NCBI GenBank assembly: GCA_002104985.1
Contig: MCGO01000003.1
Span: forward strand, 558,001-622,000
Reading direction: 5' to 3'
DNA length: 64,000 nucleotides
DNA from: Rhizoclosmatium globosum
Taxonomy: Eukaryota > Chytridiomycota > Chytridiomycetes > Chytridiales > Chytriomycetaceae
Both the position numbers and the translations under genes were made by a program. This document shows positions 58,400 through 64,000 of the stretch, one piece after another; positions within the stretch are counted from its first letter, which is position 1, and every line of letters begins with the position of its first letter. The notes beneath the pieces are model-generated. The model ran no database searches and had not been told where the DNA came from. It worked only from the letters and a program-made list of their open reading frames with translations.

Positions 58400-61300
58400 T
58401 CCCGCACATTCCACACCAGAACGCGTTGGACCAAGTCGATTCAAGGAGTCTATTGAGTGTGTTAGTCCCGCATTCTGTGAATGGAAAGGGCAAGCTACAA
58501 GTAGGAGACGTAGAAAAAAGAGTAGATGGTGGCAGATCGAAAAGAAACAAGAACAGAACCAGAATCGAAAGGAAGGGCTCGCTCGCCACACTTCAAGGGA
58601 AACACACTCGCCTTAATTCCCCAGAATCGCGTCCATATCCACTCCAACTATTCATTCCAGTAACCAGCGAGAGCGCGTTGGACCAAGTCGATTCAAGGAG
58701 CCTATTGAGTGTGTTAGTCCTGGCAAAGTGAGATGATAGGGGGAGGGGAAAGATGAAGTAGAAACACAACAAAAAGTAAACTATAAAATCACATAAAGTG
58801 AAGTCCCACTAATCACACCGCTCAGGCCTCGCTCCGGCAGTTCACTACCGACACAGCCGCCACTCAAGTTGGTATTGCCTAATATACTCGCTCACCCTTT
58901 AAACACACCGCTCAGGCCTCGCTCCGGCAGTTCACTACCAACACAGCCGCCACTCAAGGTGGTATTGCCTAATATACTCGCTCACCCTTTAAACACACCG
59001 CTCAGGCCTCGCTCCGGCAGTTCACTACCGACACAGCCGCCACTCAAGGTGGTATTGCCTAATATACTCGCTCACCCTTTAAACACACCGCTCAGGCCTC
59101 GCTCCGGCAGTTCACTACCGACACAGCCGCCACTCAAGGTGGTATTGCCTAATATACTCGCTCACCCTTTAAACACACCGCTCAGGCCTCGCTCCGGCAG
59201 TTCACTACCGACACAGCCGCCACTCAAGGTGGTATTGCCTTATGAACTCGCTCCCCGCTCACTAAACCGGAATACACACTCGCCTTGTTGCTCCAGAATC
59301 GCGTCCATTTCCACTCCAACTATTCGTTCATTCCAGTAACCAGCGAGAGTGCGTCGGACCAAGTCGATTCAAGGAGTCTATTGAGTGTGTTAGTCCCGCA
59401 TTCTGTGAATGGAAAGGGCAAGCTACAAGTAGGAGACGTAGAAAAAAGAGTAGATGGTGGCAGATCGAAAAGAAACAAGAACAGAACCAGAATCGAAAGG
59501 AAGGGCTCGCTCGCCACACTTCAAGGGAAACACACTCGCCTTAATTCCCCAGAATCGCGTCCACTTCCACTCCAACTATTCATTCCAGTAACCAGCGAGA
59601 GCGCGTTGGACCAAGTCGATTCAAGGAGCCTATTGAGTGTGTTAGTCCTGGCAAAGTGAGATGATAGGGGGAGGGAAGAAGATGAAGTAGAAACACAACA
59701 AAAAGTAAACTATAAAATCACATCAAGTGAAGTCCCACTAATCACACCGCTCAGGCCTCGCTCCGGCAGTTCACTACCGACACAGCCGCCACTCAAGGTG
59801 GTATTGCCTAATATACTCGCTCACCCTTTAAACACCCGCTCAGGCCTCGCTCCGGCAGTTCACTACCGACACAGCCGCCACTCAAGGTGGTATTGCCTAA
59901 TATACTCGCTCACCCTTTAAACACACCGCTCAGGCCTCGCTCCGGCAGTTCACTACCGACACAGCCGCCACTCAAGGTGGTATTGCCTTATGAACTCGCT
60001 CCCCGCTCACTAAACCGGAATACACACTCGCCTTGTTGCTCCAGAATCGCGTCCATTTCCACTCCAACTATTCGTTCATTCCAGTAACCAGCGAGAGTGC
60101 GTCGGACCAAGTCGATTCAAGGAGTCTATTGAGTGTGTTAGTCCCGCATTCTGTGAATGGAAAGGGCAAGCTACAAGTAGGAGACGTAGAAAAAAGAGTA
60201 GATGGTGGCAGATCGAAAAGAAACAAGAACAGAACCAGAATCGAAAGGAAGGGCTCGCTCGCCACACTTCAAGGGAAACACACTCGCCTTAATTCCCCAG
60301 AATCGCGTCCACTTCCACTCCAACTATTCATTCCAGTAACCAGCGAGAGCGCGTTGGACCAAGTCGATTCAAGGAGCCTATTGAGTGTGTTAGTCCTGGC
60401 AAAGTGAGATGATAGGGGGAGGGAAGAAGATGAAGTAGAAACACAACAAAAAGTAAACTATAAAATCACATAAAGTGAAGTCCCACTAAACACACCGCTC
60501 AGGCCTCGCTCCGGCAGTTCACTACCGACACAGCCGCCACTCAAGGTGGTATTGCCTAATATACTCGCTCACCCTTTAAACACACCGCTCAGGCCTCGCT
60601 CCGGCAGTTCACTACCGACACAGCCGCCACTCAAGGTGGTATTGCCTTATGAATCGCTCCCCGCTCACTAAACCGGAATACACACTCGCCTTGTTGCTCC
60701 AGAATCGCGTCCATTTCCACTCCAACTATTCATTCCAGTAACCAGCGAGAGTGCGTCGGACCAAGTCGATTCAAGGAGTCTATTGAGTGTGTTAGTCCCG
60801 CATTCTGTGAATGGAAAGGGCAAGCTACAAGTAGGAGACGTAGAAAAAAGAGTAGATGGTGGCAGATCGAAAAGAAACAAGAACAGAACCAGAATCGAAA
60901 GGAAGGGCTCGCTCGCCACACTTCAAGGGAAACACACTCGCCTTAATTCCCCAGAATCGCGTCCACTTCCACTCCAACTATTCATTCCAGTAACCAGCGA
61001 GAGCGCGTTGGACCAAGTCGATTCAAGGAGCCTATTGAGTGTGTTAGTCCTGGCAAAGTGAGATGATAGGGGGAGGGAAGAAGATGAAGTAGAAACACAA
61101 CAAAAAGTAAACTATAAAATCACATAAAGTGAAGTCCCACTAAACACACCGCTCAGGCCTCGCTCCGGCAGTTCACTACCGACACAGCCGCCACTCAAGG
61201 TGGTATTGCCTAATATACTCGCTCACCCTTTAAACACACCGCTCAGGCCTCGCTCCGGCAGTTCACTACCGACACAGCCGCCACTCAAGGTGGTATTGCC

Positions 61301-64000
61301 TTATGAACTCGCTCCCCGCTCACTAAACCGGAATACACACTCGCCTTGTTGCTCCAGAATCGCGTCCATTTCCACTCCAACTATTCGTTCATTCCAGTAA
61401 CCAGCGAGAGTGCGTCGGACCAAGTCGATTCAAGGAGTCTATTGAGTGTGTTAGTCCCGCATTCTGTGAATGGAAAGGGCAAGCTACAAGTAGGAGACGT
61501 AGAAAAAAGAGTAGATGGTGGCAGATCGAAAAGAAACAAGAACAGAACCAGAATCGAAAGGAAGGGCTCGCTCGCCACACTTCAAGGGAAACACACTCGC
61601 CTTAATTCCCCAGAATCGCGTCCACTTCCACTCCAACTATTCATTCCAGTAACCAGCGAGAGCGCGTTGGACCAAGTCGATTCAAGGAGCCTATTGAGTG
61701 TGTTAGTCCTGGCAAAGTGAGATGATAGGGGGAGGGAAGAAGATGAAGTAGAAACACAACAAAAAGTAAACTATAAAATCACATCAAGTGAAGTCCCACT
61801 AATCACACCGCTCAGGCCTCGCTCCGGCAGTTCACTACCGACACAGCCGCCACTCAAGGTGGTATTGCCTAATATACTCGCTCACCCTTTAAACACACCG
61901 CTCAGGCCTCGCTCCGGCAGTTCACTACCGACACAGCCGCCACTCAAGGTGGTATTGCCTAATATACTCGCTCACCCTTTAAACACACCGCTCAGGCCTC
62001 GCTCCGGCAGTTCACTACCGACACAGCCGACACTCAAGGTGGTATTGCCTTATGAACTCGCTCCCCGCTCACTAAACCGGAATACACACTCGCCTTGTTG
62101 CTCCAGAATCGCGTCCATTTCCACTCCAACTATTCATTCCAGTAACCAGCGAGAGCGCGTTGGACCAAGTCGATTCAAGGAGCCTATTGAGTGTGTTAGT
62201 CCTGGCAAAGTGAGATGATAGGGGGAGGGAAGAAGATGAAGTAGAAACACAACAAAAAGTAAACTATAAAATCACATAAAGTGAAGTCCCACTAATCACA
62301 CCGCTCAGGCCTCGCTCCGGCAGTTCACTACCGACACAGCCGCCACTCAAGGTGGTATTGCCTAATATACTCGCTCACCCTTTAAACACACCGCTCAGGC
62401 CTCGCTCCGGCAGTTCACTACCGACACAGCCGCCACTCAAGGTGGTATTGCCTAATATACTCGCTCACCCTTTAAACACACCGCTCAGGCCTCGCTCCGG
62501 CAGTTCACTACCGACACAGCCGCCACTCAAGGTGGTATTGCCTTATGAACTCGCTCCCCGCTCACTAAACCGGAATACACACTCGCCTTGTTGCTCCAGA
62601 ATCGCGTCCATTTCCACTCCAACTATTCGTTCATTCCAGTAACCAGCGAGAGTGCGTCGGACCAAGTCGATTCAAGGAGTCTATTGAGTGTGTTAGTCCC
62701 GCATTCTGTGAATGGAAAGGGCAAGCTACAAGTAGGAGACGTAGAAAAAAGAGTAGATGGTGGCAGATCGAAAAGAAACAAGAACAGAACCAGAATCGAA
62801 AGGAAGGGCTCGCTCGCCACACTTCAAGGGAAACACACTCGCCTTAATTCCCCAGAATCGCGTCCACTTCCACTCCAACTATTCATTCCAGTAACCAGCG
62901 AGAGCGCGTTGGACCAAGTCGATTCAAGGAGCCTATTGAGTGTGTTAGTCCTGGCAAAGTGAGATGATAGGGGGAGGGAAGAAGATGAAGTAGAAACACA
63001 ACAAAAAGTAAACTATAAAATCACATCAAGTGAAGTCCCACTAATCACACCGCTCAGGCCTCGCTCCGGCAGTTCACTACCGACACAGCCGCCACTCAAG
63101 GTGGTATTGCCTAATATACTCGCTCACCCTTTAAACACACCGCTCAGGCCTCGCTCCGGCAGTTCACTACCGACACAGCCGCCACTCAAGGTGGTATTGC
63201 CTAATATACTCGCTCACCCTTTAAACACACCGCTCAGGCCTCGCTCCGGCAGTTCACTACCGACACAGCCGACACTCAAGGTGGTATTGCCTTATGAACT
63301 CGCTCCCCGCTCACTAAACCGGAATACACACTCGCCTTGTTGCTCCAGAATCGCGTCCATTTCCACTCCAACTATTCATTCCAGTAACCAGCGAGAGCGC
63401 GTTGGACCAAGTCGATTCAAGGAGCCTATTGAGTGTGTTAGTCCTGGCAAAGTGAGATGATAGGGGGAGGGAAGAAGATGAAGTAGAAACACAACAAAAA
63501 GTAAACTATAAAATCACATAAAGTGAAGTCCCACTAATCACACCGCTCAGGCCTCGCTCCGGCAGTTCACTACCGACACAGCCGCCACTCAAGGTGGTAT
63601 TGCCTAATATACTCGCTCACCCTTTAAACACACCGCTCAGGCCTCGCTCCGGCAGTTCACTACCGACACAGCCGCCACTCAAGGTGGTATTGCCTAATAT
63701 ACTCGCTCCCTTTAAACACACCGCTCAGGCCTCGCTCCGGCAGTTCACTACCGACACAGCCGCCACTCAAGGTGGTATTGCCTTATGAACTCGCTCCCCG
63801 CTCACTAAACCGGAATACACACTCGCCTTGTTGCTCCAGAATCGCGTCCATTTCCACTCCAACTATTCATTCCAGTAACCAGCGAGAGTGCGTCGGACCA
63901 AGTCGATTCAAGGAGTCTATTGAGTGTGTTAGTCCCGCATTCTGTGAATGGAAAGGGCAAGCTACAAGTAGGAGACGTAGAAAAAAGAGTAGATGGTGGC
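58400..64000 (-). repeat. Satellite array 2, inverted relative to array 1, runs off the window
   Basis: From about 58.4 kb to the edge the sequence is the reverse complement of array 1 material: 90-bp sub-repeats (two to five per unit) plus the spacer ending GTGAAGTCCCACTAA. Most units also carry an extra segment of about 240 bp not found in array 1 (CGCATTCTGTGAATGG to ACTCGCCTTAATTCCCC, seven copies at about 58.47, 59.40, 60.15, 60.80, 61.46, 62.70 and 63.95 kb), flanked by two versions of the end sequence. It seems to be a composite unit formed by insertion or unequal exchange. Copies differ more than in array 1 (single-base changes, small deletions such as ACACCC at 59833). Confidence 0.93.

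Noticed and set aside
34744..63788. Repeated 64-156-residue frames with a 30-residue period (VLPNILAHPLNTPL type) in both satellite arrays
   Set aside because: They arise because the 90-bp sub-repeat is a multiple of three. The frame has no ATG at its start and ends in the spacer; no independent sign of coding.
34636..64000. Ribosomal DNA spacer or transposon array
   Set aside because: No rRNA sequence, terminal inverted repeats, transposase or reverse transcriptase is seen in or beside the arrays.

Overview
This is nuclear DNA of a fungus. The genes are closely packed and nearly all carry many very short spliceosomal introns (mostly 41-60 nt, some 33-36 nt) with good branch-point motifs (TACTAAT, CTAAC, CTAAT). 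The proteins include GPI-anchored wall-type proteins, fungal C2H2 factors, a sphingolipid desaturase and an ATP11 assembly factor. A prominin-like pentaspan protein and a Byr4/Bfa1-like protein are also suggested, so an early-diverging (chytrid-type) fungus is my best guess, but only a guess. Most gene models were built by hand-joining exons and checking frame and phase at every junction.

Layout: 1-5.3 kb holds the 3' part of a huge Ser/Thr-rich GPI-anchored protein, built from eight copies of a 450-bp exon-plus-intron unit. 5.3-16.6 kb is a dense housekeeping block: NIT2 omega-amidase and ATP11 (divergent, 27 bp apart), an F-box protein, a basic disordered protein, a guanylate kinase with an N-terminal membrane segment, a Byr4/Bfa1-like protein and a large unknown protein. 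17-25 kb holds a sphingolipid delta-4 desaturase, a secreted GPI-type alkaline phosphatase, a degenerate Ras-like GTPase, a small cytochrome b5 ending in a CaaX box, and a C2H2 factor. 25.4-32.2 kb carries membrane proteins: a prominin-like pentaspan protein, a coiled-coil Ser-rich protein, a PAQR (adiponectin-receptor/Izh) protein and a seven-TM protein. Two of these show several one-base frame breaks.

From 34.6 to 45.8 kb lies a satellite of 26 units (407 or 497 bp) with internal 90-bp sub-repeats. A related satellite in opposite orientation starts at 58.4 kb and runs off the right end. Between them (45.8-58.3 kb) is a normal gene island: an EF-hand membrane protein, the mitochondrial pyruvate carrier subunit MPC2, an aldo-keto reductase, a second C2H2 factor (paralogue of the 24.5-kb gene), an NTF2-like protein with HN1/Jupiter-type motifs, a WD40 protein and carnosine N-methyltransferase.

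Functional links are loose, as expected for a eukaryote. The recurring theme is lipid and membrane biology (desaturase, cytochrome b5, PAQR, pentaspan protein) and mitochondrial metabolism (ATP11, MPC2). Several neighbours share very short divergent promoters.
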